A stretch of DNA of 52,326 nt from NCBI GenBank assembly GCA_947624515.1, contig CANQKN010000003.1, positions 1 to 52,326 of the forward strand, given 5' to 3'. The stretch comes from an uncultured Bacilli bacterium (GTDB taxonomy: Bacteria > Bacillota_I > Bacilli_A > RF39 > UBA660). The notes below the pieces were generated by a model. It had not been told where the DNA came from and ran no database searches. It saw nothing but the letters and a program-made list of their open reading frames with translations. The position numbers were made by a program, and so were the translations under genes. Of this stretch, positions 8,463 through 16,215 are shown in pieces (the stretch's first letter is position 1; every line of letters begins with the position of its first letter).

Positions 8463-9419
8463 CTATTTTAATAATTTTTTTAATTCTTCAGCTGCTTGAT
8501 GCAAAGTAATATCTTTTATTTGGGCAGCAGCATCGTGATTATCACCACCACCACCAAATGTTTCAGCTATTTTACCAACATTGATGGTTCCTTCGCTCCT
8601 TGCACTTAATCCAACTCCTCCATCAGTTCTATTTCCTAATACAAAGGATGCTTCAATATTATTAAATTGAAGAAGGGTATCCGCAATTTTAGCAAGTTCT
8701 TCTCGTTTGTATGTAATTTTATCAGGAGCAATGGATAATGCATATTTATCATTAATTACTTTTACTTCTGTAATGACTTTTTGTCTTATTATATAATCTT
8801 TAATGTCTTGTTTCAAGAAATATTGAACTTTTCTAGGAATTGCACCTTGTTCAGCCAAATAATAAGCAGCTTGATATGTCTTTGTAGTAGTCTTTACAAT
8901 AAAATTATTAGTATCCAATACAATTCCTGCTAAAATGAAGGTTGCTGGTTTTGGTTCCAGTTTTACATGATAAGCTTCTATTAAATTCGTTACAATTTCG
9001 CAAGTACTAGAAGCTTGTTCTTCAATAATTCGATCAGTATGGGAAATTGTTTGATCTGTTTCTTGATGATGATCTAATATGATAATATTTTTAAAATAGT
9101 GAAGGACTTTATCACTTTGTAGTAATTGAGCTTTATTGGTATCTACAATGATTAAAATACTTCTCTTGGAATAGTAGTTGGGAATATTACTACTTTGGAT
9201 GATATGATAGTTATTTCCTATTTCTTTTAATACCTTTTCTACACCTAGTTCATGTTTTTCATCATCGATAATAATATAATTTTTCTTATGAAAATGATTA
9301 CTAATTGCTGATACACCAATACAAGCTCCTAAAGCATCTAAATCAAGATTTTTATGAGCCATAATAAAAATATTTTTACTAAATTTTATTTTTCTTTTGA
9401 TCTTTGTTTCTATTTTCAT
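8463..9419 (-). CDS. gdpP: DHH/DHHA1 phosphoesterase, GdpP core without membrane and sensor domains
   Basis: The gene occupies the place of gdpP (yybT) upstream of rplI, but its 318 residues cover only the catalytic DHH-DHHA1 part of the usual 650-residue protein. Motif I is [17 protein letters not shown] (GdpP: MGHANPDMDAIGAAIGV). The DHH motif is LDHHQ at about residues 115-119. ASSTCEIV follows, and the DHHA1 domain ends with [13 protein letters not shown]. GdpP hydrolyses cyclic di-AMP to pApA; the shorter form would be a cytosolic enzyme like DhhP/PdeA-type phosphodiesterases. It is not known whether it prefers c-di-AMP, pApA or nanoRNA. The start at 9419 is favoured by GGTGA five bases upstream; an ATG at 9431 lacks proper spacing. 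Confidence 0.82.
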   Translation of the reverse strand: MKIETKIKRKIKFSKNIFIMAHKNLDLDALGACIGVSAISNHFHKKNYIIIDDEKHELGVEKVLKEIGNNYHIIQSSNIPNYYSKRSILIIVDTNKAQLLQSDKVLHYFKNIIILDHHQETDQTISHTDRIIEEQASSTCEIVTNLIEAYHVKLEPKPATFILAGIVLDTNNFIVKTTTKTYQAAYYLAEQGAIPRKVQYFLKQDIKDYIIRQKVITEVKVINDKYALSIAPDKITYKREELAKIADTLLQFNNIEASFVLGNRTDGGVGLSARSEGTINVGKIAETFGGGGDNHDAAAQIKDITLHQAAEELKKLLK

Positions 9420-9442
9420 CAGATTCACCATTTCCTATCAAC

Positions 9443-9472
9443 ATTATACAACAAATCCTAGTAGATGTCCAA
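9443..9472 (-). promoter_or_regulatory. Sigma-A-type promoter for gdpP-like-rplI-dnaB operon
   Basis: On the reverse strand TTGGAC (467-472) and TATAAT (443-448) are separated by 18 bases. The start codon of the DHH gene lies about 24 bases further on. Confidence 0.7.
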
Positions 9473-9493
9473 GTAAGACATCATTTTTAGATG

Positions 9494-9519
9494 AAAAAAT
9501 AGAACTTGTGAAAGTTCTA
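9494..9519 (-). terminator. Terminator of the MoxR/VWA operon
   Basis: On the reverse strand TAGAACTT and AAGTTCTA pair around a short loop and are followed by six Ts. The hairpin contains the stop codon of the VWA gene and separates the operon from the gdpP-like promoter. Confidence 0.75.
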
Positions 9520-10776
9520 TCTTATTTTTCTTGGTTCTTCTATCGTTAAACTTAATTTTTTGATGTCTTCTTCGGAAATATAAATTACTTTACCGCCTGG
9601 TGGATTGATTTTGTTATCACCATAAGCAATCCAAATGGCTTTAACTTCTGTTTTTGGCATAGATGCACAACCATCTGTAAAAATTATTTTATTTTCAGCT
9701 TTTCCTGTAAAAGCATTCACTGCTACCTCAAAGTCAGTTCCACCTCTTCCTATAATAGGAAAATTATCTATATCTTCTTGGGTTTTTATTACTTGAAAGC
9801 CATAGAATTTTGTATCAAAACAACCAACACTAATCTCTGAAGTTTGAAGAATTGTTTTACATTCTCTCAAAGTGCTTCTAACTATGTTATCACTTACTGA
9901 ACTGCTTGTATCGATCACAATCTCTGTTTTTGGTTTCGGCTGTTCTTCTATATGTGGTATTACTACTCCATATTCTATGGTAGCATTTATAAATGACCAG
10001 TCTTCTTCTATTTTAGTAGCATTATAAAGTAATTGTTTCCAATTTAATAAATTACTGGCTTCTCCTATATTATCTAATTTTAGATTTTGTTCATCAGTAT
10101 TATTCCCAGCATTTATCATTTGATTTACCAATTGTTTTCTTAGTTTTTTCAGTTTTTGTTTTAATTCTTGTCTATTTTTTTGGAATATTTCTTTTTCGGA
10201 ACAGTCTTTTCCATTAGGTAGATCTTTTGTTTCTTCTTGATACCAACCACTATGGGTATCATGTCCTACATCATATTGTTTAAAATCTTGAGAGTTTTGG
10301 TATTCAGGAGAATGATTGTTTTTCTCTTTCTGATTATTTTTTGAATTTTTTTGTTTTTGCTTTTGATTCATTAATTTTTGATAATATTGTTCAGCACTAT
10401 AATTAATAGCTTCTGGAATATCAACTAATCCATCTATCAGTTTAAAACCATCTTTTTTTAAGTTTGTATTTATTACAGCATCTGTTGCTATATTCCAAAT
10501 TTTAGGATTTCTATCTTTACTTCTTTCATGATGCTTTAAATGGATATGCATTAGTTCATGAGCAAATAAAAAGGTTCTTTCTTCACGATCTAGGTTAGAA
10601 ACAAAATCAGGGTGATACTTTATTTTTGTTTTACTTGCTGCTGCTGTTGGATTTCCATTAAAATCAAAACAATTATAATCTGGGGCTATTTCTATATTAG
10701 CTAATGTACTTCCAAGAAAACTATATGTGAATAAAACATCTCTTATAATTTCTTCTATATTTATTTCACTCTTCAT
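9517..10776 (-). CDS. VWA-like protein with N-terminal zinc-peptidase-like domain (DUF2201 type)
   Basis: The 419-residue soluble protein is the last gene of the ATPase operon. The N-terminal half (about 1-130) has HELMHIHLKHHER, an HExxH zinc motif as in the DUF2201 N-terminal peptidase-like domain. A low-complexity Lys/Gln/Asn linker covers about 135-165 (QKQKQKNSKNNQKEKNNHS). The C-terminal third, from about 290, is a VWA-like domain. Its metal-ion site appears as VIDTSSSVSD (DxSxS), with the later threonine in GRGGTDF and FTDG. MoxR-type ATPases commonly work with VWA partners, the ATPase remodelling a target held through the VWA domain. AGGTGATGTT precedes the start. The protease activity and target are unknown. 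Confidence 0.8.
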   Translation of the reverse strand: MKSEINIEEIIRDVLFTYSFLGSTLANIEIAPDYNCFDFNGNPTAAASKTKIKYHPDFVSNLDREERTFLFAHELMHIHLKHHERSKDRNPKIWNIATDAVINTNLKKDGFKLIDGLVDIPEAINYSAEQYYQKLMNQKQKQKNSKNNQKEKNNHSPEYQNSQDFKQYDVGHDTHSGWYQEETKDLPNGKDCSEKEIFQKNRQELKQKLKKLRKQLVNQMINAGNNTDEQNLKLDNIGEASNLLNWKQLLYNATKIEEDWSFINATIEYGVVIPHIEEQPKPKTEIVIDTSSSVSDNIVRSTLRECKTILQTSEISVGCFDTKFYGFQVIKTQEDIDNFPIIGRGGTDFEVAVNAFTGKAENKIIFTDGCASMPKTEVKAIWIAYGDNKINPPGGKVIYISEEDIKKLSLTIEEPRKIR

Positions 10777-10784
10777 AACATCAC

Positions 10785-11189
10785 CTACATTACAGCAACT
10801 AAGGAAGAAATCGTATCATTCATTGTTTCCTGATTAGATTTTCCAGCAATGATTATCACACAGTTTTTTGGTAGATTAAATACATTGACTTTTCTATATT
10901 TTAATAATTCCCCAAATTTTAGTTGTTCTTCTTTTGAAATACTAGATAGATCCTTAATTACTAAGAAGCAATAATTCTCATTCTCATATTGGTTTAATTC
11001 TTGATACCATGATGGTGGTAAAAATTCTTTTTCTTCATAATGCCCTGTTAATTCATTGATGTTGATATCTGCTGGTAAAATGACACTATTTTTATCAAAT
11101 ATATCTGATTGAATATTTTCAAGCAGAATAGGTACATAATGAGTCTTAATATAAGCTTCTATCATTTCTAATCTATCTTGATTTTTCAT
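10785..11189 (-). CDS. Small P-loop-less AAA-like protein of the MoxR/VWA operon
   Basis: I do not recognise a named family for this 134-residue protein. Its second half, YCFLVIKDLSSISKEEQLKF then GELLKYRKVNVFNLPKNCVI and IIAGKS, lines up with the Walker B to sensor 1 region of the neighbouring ATPases (ILFLDEITNVKS, then WKLPENARIVVAGNE). Walker A is absent. The Walker B acidic pair (DE) is replaced by KD, and the sensor asparagine by lysine. It therefore looks like a catalytically dead AAA fragment, perhaps an adaptor or ring subunit. Its start overlaps the end of the second ATPase by 17 bases and its stop is 8 bases before the VWA gene, so it is coupled to both. Confidence 0.6.
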   Translation of the reverse strand: MKNQDRLEMIEAYIKTHYVPILLENIQSDIFDKNSVILPADININELTGHYEEKEFLPPSWYQELNQYENENYCFLVIKDLSSISKEEQLKFGELLKYRKVNVFNLPKNCVIIIAGKSNQETMNDTISSLVAVM

Positions 11190-13047
11190 TTTTCGTCTCT
11201 CTTTCTAATTTTTCTAAGCGATGATTATCTCCTTGGGTCCATAAGTTATCAAATAAAGATAAGGTTTCTTCTCCTAATTTTTCTACAAATTCTCTTACAG
11301 TTTCTATGTGCTCTTCATCTACTTGTGATAGGGCTACTGCTGTTACTGCTTTTTCACTAAGATTCATATTTAAATCTTCTTCTGTATAATTTCCATTTAA
11401 AACGTCTTCTAATGTAATTACTCTTTGATTACAGAAGGCTATAAACTCTCTTGTTAGTGCTTCTCCTATTAAAGCTCTTAACATTTCTGGTTTTCCTGTT
11501 GTATATAACATCTTAGATGCCATCTCCCATTTCCTTGGATCGGCATTTGGCTTCTTTCCTGTATATGTCGTTCTTAATGCAGCTTCTCTTCTATAATTGA
11601 TAAAAGCATAAATCGCTGGATGGATCTTCTTTTCGACTTTTCCTTCTTCATAGTCTATCTTTCCATATTCTTCTATTGGTGTTGATGCCCAATTTAACCA
11701 ATCTTCTACTGTTGTATGAATATAAATATGAGCTAGTCTATTATATAATGGCTGTGGTATTTCTATTGCTGATATCGAATCTTCTACTTCATTTCCTGCT
11801 ACTACGATTCTAGCATTTTCTGGTAGTTTCCACTTTCCATCTAATTCTCGATCTAAGATTAAATTATAGGCTAGATTTAGGATATAATTTGATTTTACAT
11901 TCGTGATTTCATCTAAGAATAAAATATGAATTTTATCTTTTTCTTTTTGACATTTTTCTTCTAAACGCTTTAACCAGGTTGGTTTTACATCTATCATTTC
12001 TCCTGTTTCCTGATTATAGACACTTTTTCCTGCAAAGGAATCGGGATTTTGCGTGATCATATAGATGATTTCACAGTCTGGATCAAGTTCTTTTATACGA
12101 GCACTTTTTCCATCACTTGGTAAACCATGTAGAAAGGGGGCAATTCCACTTTTAATAGCTCCTATTATTATTTCTTCTTCGGTTACTTGATCAAAATTCA
12201 AGTTATATAGATTTTTCTTATTGAGTTCTTCTTTTTGTTTTAACATAGCTGTTCTTATATTTTCATTTTGGATATCTCTAATAAAATGAGTATTTAAAAA
12301 CCAGTACAAATTTGTTTGGGTAAAATCTCCTTTATAATTTTCTTCTAAATTAAATTGTACACCTGCAAATAAAATATCTTCTGATATAATTCTATCTTTT
12401 TTCAAATCTCCTAACCATTTAATAGGTTCTACTTCTACCCATACATAATCACCATTTTGATATTTTTTTTTATTAGATAAAGTAAATTCTATTTCATCAT
12501 AAAAATTTGCTTTTACTCTTACATATTTTTTCCCTTGATATTCATATTCAATATGTAATTGAGGTTCAAAATCTCCTTTGTCATCTTTTCTAGAATCTGT
12601 TGTATAGGTTTTTCCCGTCTTTTTTAGAGTTCCTTGATAATATTTTCTTTCTAATACTCTTTGCATATTTTTACCTACTACTGTTTGAGGATATTCTCCA
12701 TACTCTACTTCTAGAATGTTATCATGTGCCAACATTTGATTTGAACAGATGGAAGCGATGGAAGAGTACAGTAAAACTGGACGGCAACCAATATCACGTA
12801 GGCTAGCATTGTAGTTATAACTATTACCAGCACAATTAACAACACGCGCATTATTACCTTCATCGTCTGTTTTGGTCCAATACTGTCCTGTTCTATCTTT
12901 TAAAGCTTTAGATGCATTTCCTCCTAATAATATCGCAAAACCGGTTATTCTAGCACTAGCTCCTCTTTGTTTAAAAATATCTAATCGATTAGTATCATTG
13001 CCATAGATTTGATCTCTTGTTAATATATCAACAATTATATTATTCAT
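11173..13047 (-). CDS. MoxR-type AAA+ ATPase with lectin-like N-terminal domain, copy B
   Basis: The 624-residue product is the tandem paralogue of the gene just upstream. Residues 1-110 contain a module with GQYWTK, a variable stretch and IGCRPVL, resembling the end of a C-type-lectin/DUF6273-like fold. Residues 110-270 contain EYGEYPQ, GKKYVRVKA, WVEVEPIKWL and YWFLNTHFI, resembling the beginning of the same fold. From about residue 290 is a MoxR-like AAA+ domain: Walker A GLPSDGKS, Walker B ILFLDEI, sensor VVAGNE. The start at 13047 (MNNIIVDILTRDQ) matches copy A and has AGGTGATAAACAAG before it; an ATG at 13059 is less likely. Its DNA reads as identical to copy A across 11224-12152. The substrate is unknown. 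Confidence 0.8.
   Translation of the reverse strand: MNNIIVDILTRDQIYGNDTNRLDIFKQRGASARITGFAILLGGNASKALKDRTGQYWTKTDDEGNNARVVNCAGNSYNYNASLRDIGCRPVLLYSSIASICSNQMLAHDNILEVEYGEYPQTVVGKNMQRVLERKYYQGTLKKTGKTYTTDSRKDDKGDFEPQLHIEYEYQGKKYVRVKANFYDEIEFTLSNKKKYQNGDYVWVEVEPIKWLGDLKKDRIISEDILFAGVQFNLEENYKGDFTQTNLYWFLNTHFIRDIQNENIRTAMLKQKEELNKKNLYNLNFDQVTEEEIIIGAIKSGIAPFLHGLPSDGKSARIKELDPDCEIIYMITQNPDSFAGKSVYNQETGEMIDVKPTWLKRLEEKCQKEKDKIHILFLDEITNVKSNYILNLAYNLILDRELDGKWKLPENARIVVAGNEVEDSISAIEIPQPLYNRLAHIYIHTTVEDWLNWASTPIEEYGKIDYEEGKVEKKIHPAIYAFINYRREAALRTTYTGKKPNADPRKWEMASKMLYTTGKPEMLRALIGEALTREFIAFCNQRVITLEDVLNGNYTEEDLNMNLSEKAVTAVALSQVDEEHIETVREFVEKLGEETLSLFDNLWTQGDNHRLEKLERETKNEKSR
11224..12152. repeat. 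Long direct repeat, unit 1 (AAA+ domain of copy B)
   Basis: About 929 bp that reads as the same sequence as 13115-14043, in the same orientation, 1891 bp away. It covers the ATPase core and most of the C-terminal part. Mismatches begin immediately outside both ends. I compared by eye, so a rare difference could be missed. Confidence 0.88.
12793..12837 (-). other. Hypervariable 15-codon tract in copy B
   Basis: These codons encode NCAGNSYNYNASLRD between the shared VV and the shared IGCRPV. Compared with copy A, 12 of 15 codons differ in sequence, mostly at positions 1 and 2. Fourteen of the 15 end in T or C. Confidence 0.7.
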
Positions 13048-14971
13048 CTTGTTTATCACCTAGCTTTTTTTCTTTAGCTTTGACATGATTCTTTATTAAT
13101 CTTTCTAAGCGATAATTATCTCCTTGGGTCCATAAGTTATCAAATAAAGATAAGGTTTCTTCTCCTAATTTTTCTACAAATTCTCTTACAGTTTCTATGT
13201 GCTCTTCATCTACTTGTGATAGGGCTACTGCTGTTACTGCTTTTTCACTAAGATTCATATTTAAATCTTCTTCTGTATAATTTCCATTTAAAACGTCTTC
13301 TAATGTAATTACTCTTTGATTACAGAAGGCTATAAACTCTCTTGTTAGTGCTTCTCCTATTAAAGCTCTTAACATTTCTGGTTTTCCTGTTGTATATAAC
13401 ATCTTAGATGCCATCTCCCATTTCCTTGGATCGGCATTTGGCTTCTTTCCTGTATATGTCGTTCTTAATGCAGCTTCTCTTCTATAATTGATAAAAGCAT
13501 AAATCGCTGGATGGATCTTCTTTTCGACTTTTCCTTCTTCATAGTCTATCTTTCCATATTCTTCTATTGGTGTTGATGCCCAATTTAACCAATCTTCTAC
13601 TGTTGTATGAATATAAATATGAGCTAGTCTATTATATAATGGCTGTGGTATTTCTATTGCTGATATCGAATCTTCTACTTCATTTCCTGCTACTACGATT
13701 CTAGCATTTTCTGGTAGTTTCCACTTTCCATCTAATTCTCGATCTAAGATTAAATTATAGGCTAGATTTAGGATATAATTTGATTTTACATTCGTGATTT
13801 CATCTAAGAATAAAATATGAATTTTATCTTTTTCTTTTTGACATTTTTCTTCTAAACGCTTTAACCAGGTTGGTTTTACATCTATCATTTCTCCTGTTTC
13901 CTGATTATAGACACTTTTTCCTGCAAAGGAATCGGGATTTTGCGTGATCATATAGATGATTTCACAGTCTGGATCAAGTTCTTTTATACGAGCACTTTTT
14001 CCATCACTTGGTAAACCATGTAGAAAGGGGGCAATTCCACTTTGGATAGCTCCTATTATTATTTCTTCTTCGGTTACTTCATCAAAATTCAAGTTATATA
14101 AATTTTTCTTATTGAGTTCTTCTTTTTGTTTTAACATAGCTGTTCTTATATTTTCATTTTGAATATCTTTAATAAAATAAGTATTTAAAAACCAGTACAG
14201 ATTTGTTTGAGAAAAATTCCCTATATAATTAATTTCCTGATTAAATTGTACACCTGCAAATAGAATATTTTCGGCTATCGCGATATTATTTTTACTATCT
14301 ACTAACCATTTAATAGGTTCTACTTCTACCCAAATATAATCACCATTTTGATATCTTACACCATTAGATAGAATAAAGTTTTTTTCATCATAACTAGCAT
14401 TTGCTTTTACTCTTACATATTTTTTTCCTTGATATTCATATTCAATATGAGATTGAGGTTCAAAATCTGCTCCTTCTTCCTCATAGTTTCTAGAATCCGT
14501 TGTATAGGTTTTTCCCGTCTTTTTTAAGGTTTCTTTACAAAGTTCCATTTCTAATACTTCTTGCATATTTTTATCTACTGGTTGTTGAGGATATTCCCCA
14601 TACTCTACTTCTAGAATGTTATCGTGTGCTATCACTTGATTTGAAGAGATGGAAGAGATGGCAGAGTATGATAAAACGGGACGACAGCCAATATGACGTC
14701 TGTTAATATTAGTGCTGTTAAAATAACCAGAATAGTTAACAACTTTCACGCAAATACTTCCATCAGCTTTTTTGGTCCAATACTGTCCTGCTCTATCTTT
14801 TAAAGCTTTCGAATTATTTACATGGTCAATTTCAGATGCAACTCCTCCTAATAATATCGCAAAACCAGTTATTCTGGCTCTAGCTCCTCTTTGTTTAAAA
14901 ATATCTAATCGATTAGTATCATCACCAAATATTTGGTCTTCTGTTAGTATATCAACAATTATATTATTCAT
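13040..14971 (-). CDS. MoxR-type AAA+ ATPase with lectin-like N-terminal domain, copy A
   Basis: The 643-residue first gene of the accessory operon. Residues 1-100 (DIFKQRGARARITGFAILLG, then GQYWTK and IGCRPVL) look like the second half of a C-type-lectin/DUF6273-like fold. Residues 120-270 (EYGEYPQ, EPIKWLVD, FAGVQFN, WFLNTYFIKDI) look like the first half, so the domain seems circularly permuted. The AAA+ domain has Walker A GLPSDGKS (319-326), Walker B ILFLDEI (386-392) and sensor 1 N430 in VVAGNE. MoxR ATPases remodel or activate partner complexes, often with VWA proteins such as the one encoded three genes on. GGGGAGAT gives the start. The C-terminal tail differs from copy B in the last 25 residues. 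Function is inferred only at family level. Confidence 0.8.
   Translation of the reverse strand: MNNIIVDILTEDQIFGDDTNRLDIFKQRGARARITGFAILLGGVASEIDHVNNSKALKDRAGQYWTKKADGSICVKVVNYSGYFNSTNINRRHIGCRPVLSYSAISSISSNQVIAHDNILEVEYGEYPQQPVDKNMQEVLEMELCKETLKKTGKTYTTDSRNYEEEGADFEPQSHIEYEYQGKKYVRVKANASYDEKNFILSNGVRYQNGDYIWVEVEPIKWLVDSKNNIAIAENILFAGVQFNQEINYIGNFSQTNLYWFLNTYFIKDIQNENIRTAMLKQKEELNKKNLYNLNFDEVTEEEIIIGAIQSGIAPFLHGLPSDGKSARIKELDPDCEIIYMITQNPDSFAGKSVYNQETGEMIDVKPTWLKRLEEKCQKEKDKIHILFLDEITNVKSNYILNLAYNLILDRELDGKWKLPENARIVVAGNEVEDSISAIEIPQPLYNRLAHIYIHTTVEDWLNWASTPIEEYGKIDYEEGKVEKKIHPAIYAFINYRREAALRTTYTGKKPNADPRKWEMASKMLYTTGKPEMLRALIGEALTREFIAFCNQRVITLEDVLNGNYTEEDLNMNLSEKAVTAVALSQVDEEHIETVREFVEKLGEETLSLFDNLWTQGDNYRLERLIKNHVKAKEKKLGDKQDE
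13115..14043. repeat. Long direct repeat, unit 2 (AAA+ domain of copy A)
   Basis: Partner of the repeat at 11224-12152. Similarity continues at a lower level to about 14170 and then drops over the N-terminal domain. This mosaic suggests recent duplication or gene conversion limited to the motor domain. Confidence 0.88.
14693..14737 (-). other. Hypervariable 15-codon tract in copy A
   Basis: These codons encode NYSGYFNSTNINRRH (residues 79-93) between the shared VV and IGCRPV. Of 18 base differences to copy B, 15 fall on codon positions 1 or 2. The 3 at position 3 are C/T changes. Confidence 0.7.
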
Positions 14972-15100
14972 ACTGCTATCTCCCCAGTTTTTTGATTCCT
15001 ATGATATCACTTTTTCTATATTTTTACCAGTATTTTTGAATAAAATTAAGTTTTTAAGATTTTTATTTCTATTCCAATCTTTTTTATTCAATTTTTTTCA

Positions 15101-15135
15101 TAAAAAATAAAAGATGAACTTTTTTGGTTCATCTT
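15101..15135 (-). terminator. Terminator of the rpsF-ssb-rpsR operon
   Basis: On the reverse strand AAGATGAAC and GTTCATCTT (15127-15135 and 15111-15119) pair and lead into a T-rich stretch. It overlaps the rpsR stop codon and separates this operon from the ATPase operon. Confidence 0.8.
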
Positions 15136-15349
15136 ACTTAGTATAAGGTAATAAAGCAATTGCACGAGCGCGTTTGATTTGTTCTGCTATATGCCTTTGA
15201 TGTTTTGCACAAGCTCCTGTAATTCTTCTTGGTAAAATCTTACCTTTATCGTTAATATATCTTTTTAAAGTTTCTACATCTTTATAATTGATATCTTTTC
15301 CTGTACACATGTAGCATACTTTTTTCTTTTTCTTATAAAATTCTGCCAT
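15134..15349 (-). CDS. rpsR: 30S ribosomal protein S18
   Basis: S18 is a small-subunit protein that binds with S6 in the platform. The 71-residue product has the family core [20 protein letters not shown], then [20 protein letters not shown] and [13 protein letters not shown]. It keeps a CxxC pair at the N-terminus (VCYMC), as in zinc-type S18. A longer open frame continues upstream into ssb, but the ATG at 15349 has GGAGGAAAGACT before it and matches the S18 start. It lies 16 bases after ssb, in the conserved rpsF-ssb-rpsR operon. Confidence 0.96.
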   Translation of the reverse strand: MAEFYKKKKKVCYMCTGKDINYKDVETLKRYINDKGKILPRRITGACAKHQRHIAEQIKRARAIALLPYTK

Positions 15350-15365
15350 AGTCTTTCCTCCTTCT

Positions 15366-15848
15366 TTAGAATGGTAATTCATCATCACTAATCTCAATAG
15401 AAGATCCGAAATCTGCAAATGGATCATTTGATACATCTGTAGTTTGATTTGGAGTTGATGCAAAATCATATGGAGTTGCATTATCATTAAATGCAGGTTC
15501 CACATTACTTCCACCATTATTTGTATTAGCAGATCTTGTTCCTAAAAATTGAACATTATCAGCAACTACTTCTGTAACATATCTTTTTTGTCCATCTTGA
15601 CCATCATAACTTCTTGTTTGAATACGACCATCAATTGCTACTTGGCTACCTTTTGTTAGATAGTTTTTTACATTTTCAGCTTGTTTTCTCCAAACAACTA
15701 TATTAATAAAATCAGCTTCTCTTTCTCCATTTTGATTGGTGAAATTTCTATCAACAGCTAAACTAAATGTTGCTGTTGCGACATTACTACTAGTATATCT
15801 TAATTCTGGGTCTTTTGTTAATCTTCCGATTAAAAATACTTTATTCAT
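15366..15848 (-). CDS. ssb: Single-stranded DNA-binding protein
   Basis: SSB coats single-stranded DNA during replication and repair and recruits partners through its C-terminal tail. The 160-residue protein has an OB fold at residues 1-105 ([20 protein letters not shown], then [13 protein letters not shown] and [11 protein letters not shown]-type region). A flexible Asn/Pro linker follows, and the acidic tip is DDELPF. The start at 15848 is chosen because AGAGGTAATAAA lies just before it; an ATG eight codons earlier overlaps rpsF and adds residues not found in SSB. Confidence 0.97.
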   Translation of the reverse strand: MNKVFLIGRLTKDPELRYTSSNVATATFSLAVDRNFTNQNGEREADFINIVVWRKQAENVKNYLTKGSQVAIDGRIQTRSYDGQDGQKRYVTEVVADNVQFLGTRSANTNNGGSNVEPAFNDNATPYDFASTPNQTTDVSNDPFADFGSSIEISDDELPF

Positions 15849-15861
15849 TTTATTACCTCTC

Positions 15862-16152
15862 TTAATCTTCAACTTTTACTATTAAGTGACGAAGAATATT
15901 TTCATTAATTAATGATAAACGATCAAATTCTTTTGTTGCATTTAAATCTTCTGTTTCAATAGTAAATAAGAAATAATAACCTGTTTTATACTTATTAATT
16001 TCATAAGCTAATTCTTTTTGTCCCATCTCTTTTAGTTCTAACACTTTTGCATGATTAGATTCTAATACTGATTTCATATCTTCTGCTACTTGTTTAATAG
16101 ATGATTCTTCTAAATCAGGTTTTACGATGAACATAATTTCATACTTTCTCAT
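15862..16152 (-). CDS. rpsF: 30S ribosomal protein S6
   Basis: S6 forms the platform heterodimer with S18 in the small ribosomal subunit. The 96-residue protein begins [20 protein letters not shown] and has the ferredoxin-like S6 fold signature [34 protein letters not shown] precedes the ATG. First gene of the rpsF-ssb-rpsR operon; the leader holds a promoter and a hairpin that may be the S6:S18 autoregulation site. Confidence 0.96.
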   Translation of the reverse strand: MRKYEIMFIVKPDLEESSIKQVAEDMKSVLESNHAKVLELKEMGQKELAYEINKYKTGYYFLFTIETEDLNATKEFDRLSLINENILRHLIVKVED

Positions 16153-16169
16153 TTTCTACACCTCCCTTT

Positions 16170-16215
16170 GGTCTTTTGGCTATTTCTAGCAAGGAGTAAA
16201 TTCATACTCGCTAGT
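16170..16215 (-). promoter_or_regulatory. Candidate S6:S18-binding hairpin in the rpsF leader
   Basis: The rpsF 5' leader on the reverse strand contains CTAGC-GAGTA, a six-base loop, TACTC, a CTT bulge and GCTAG. A bulged stem just upstream of rpsF is the shape of the S6:S18 autoregulatory motif. The published motif has a conserved CCG in the bulge, and that triplet is not clearly present here. Confidence 0.4.

Noticed and set aside
9517-14971. Complete diversity-generating retroelement in the window
   Set aside because: There is no reverse transcriptase gene, accessory avd-like gene or template repeat here. Only the pattern of variation suggests such a system.
15350-15517. Upstream extension of the rpsR reading frame into ssb
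   Set aside because: The extension is rich in Met, His and Gln and lies in another frame of ssb. S18 homology and a GGAGG binding site fix the start at 15349.
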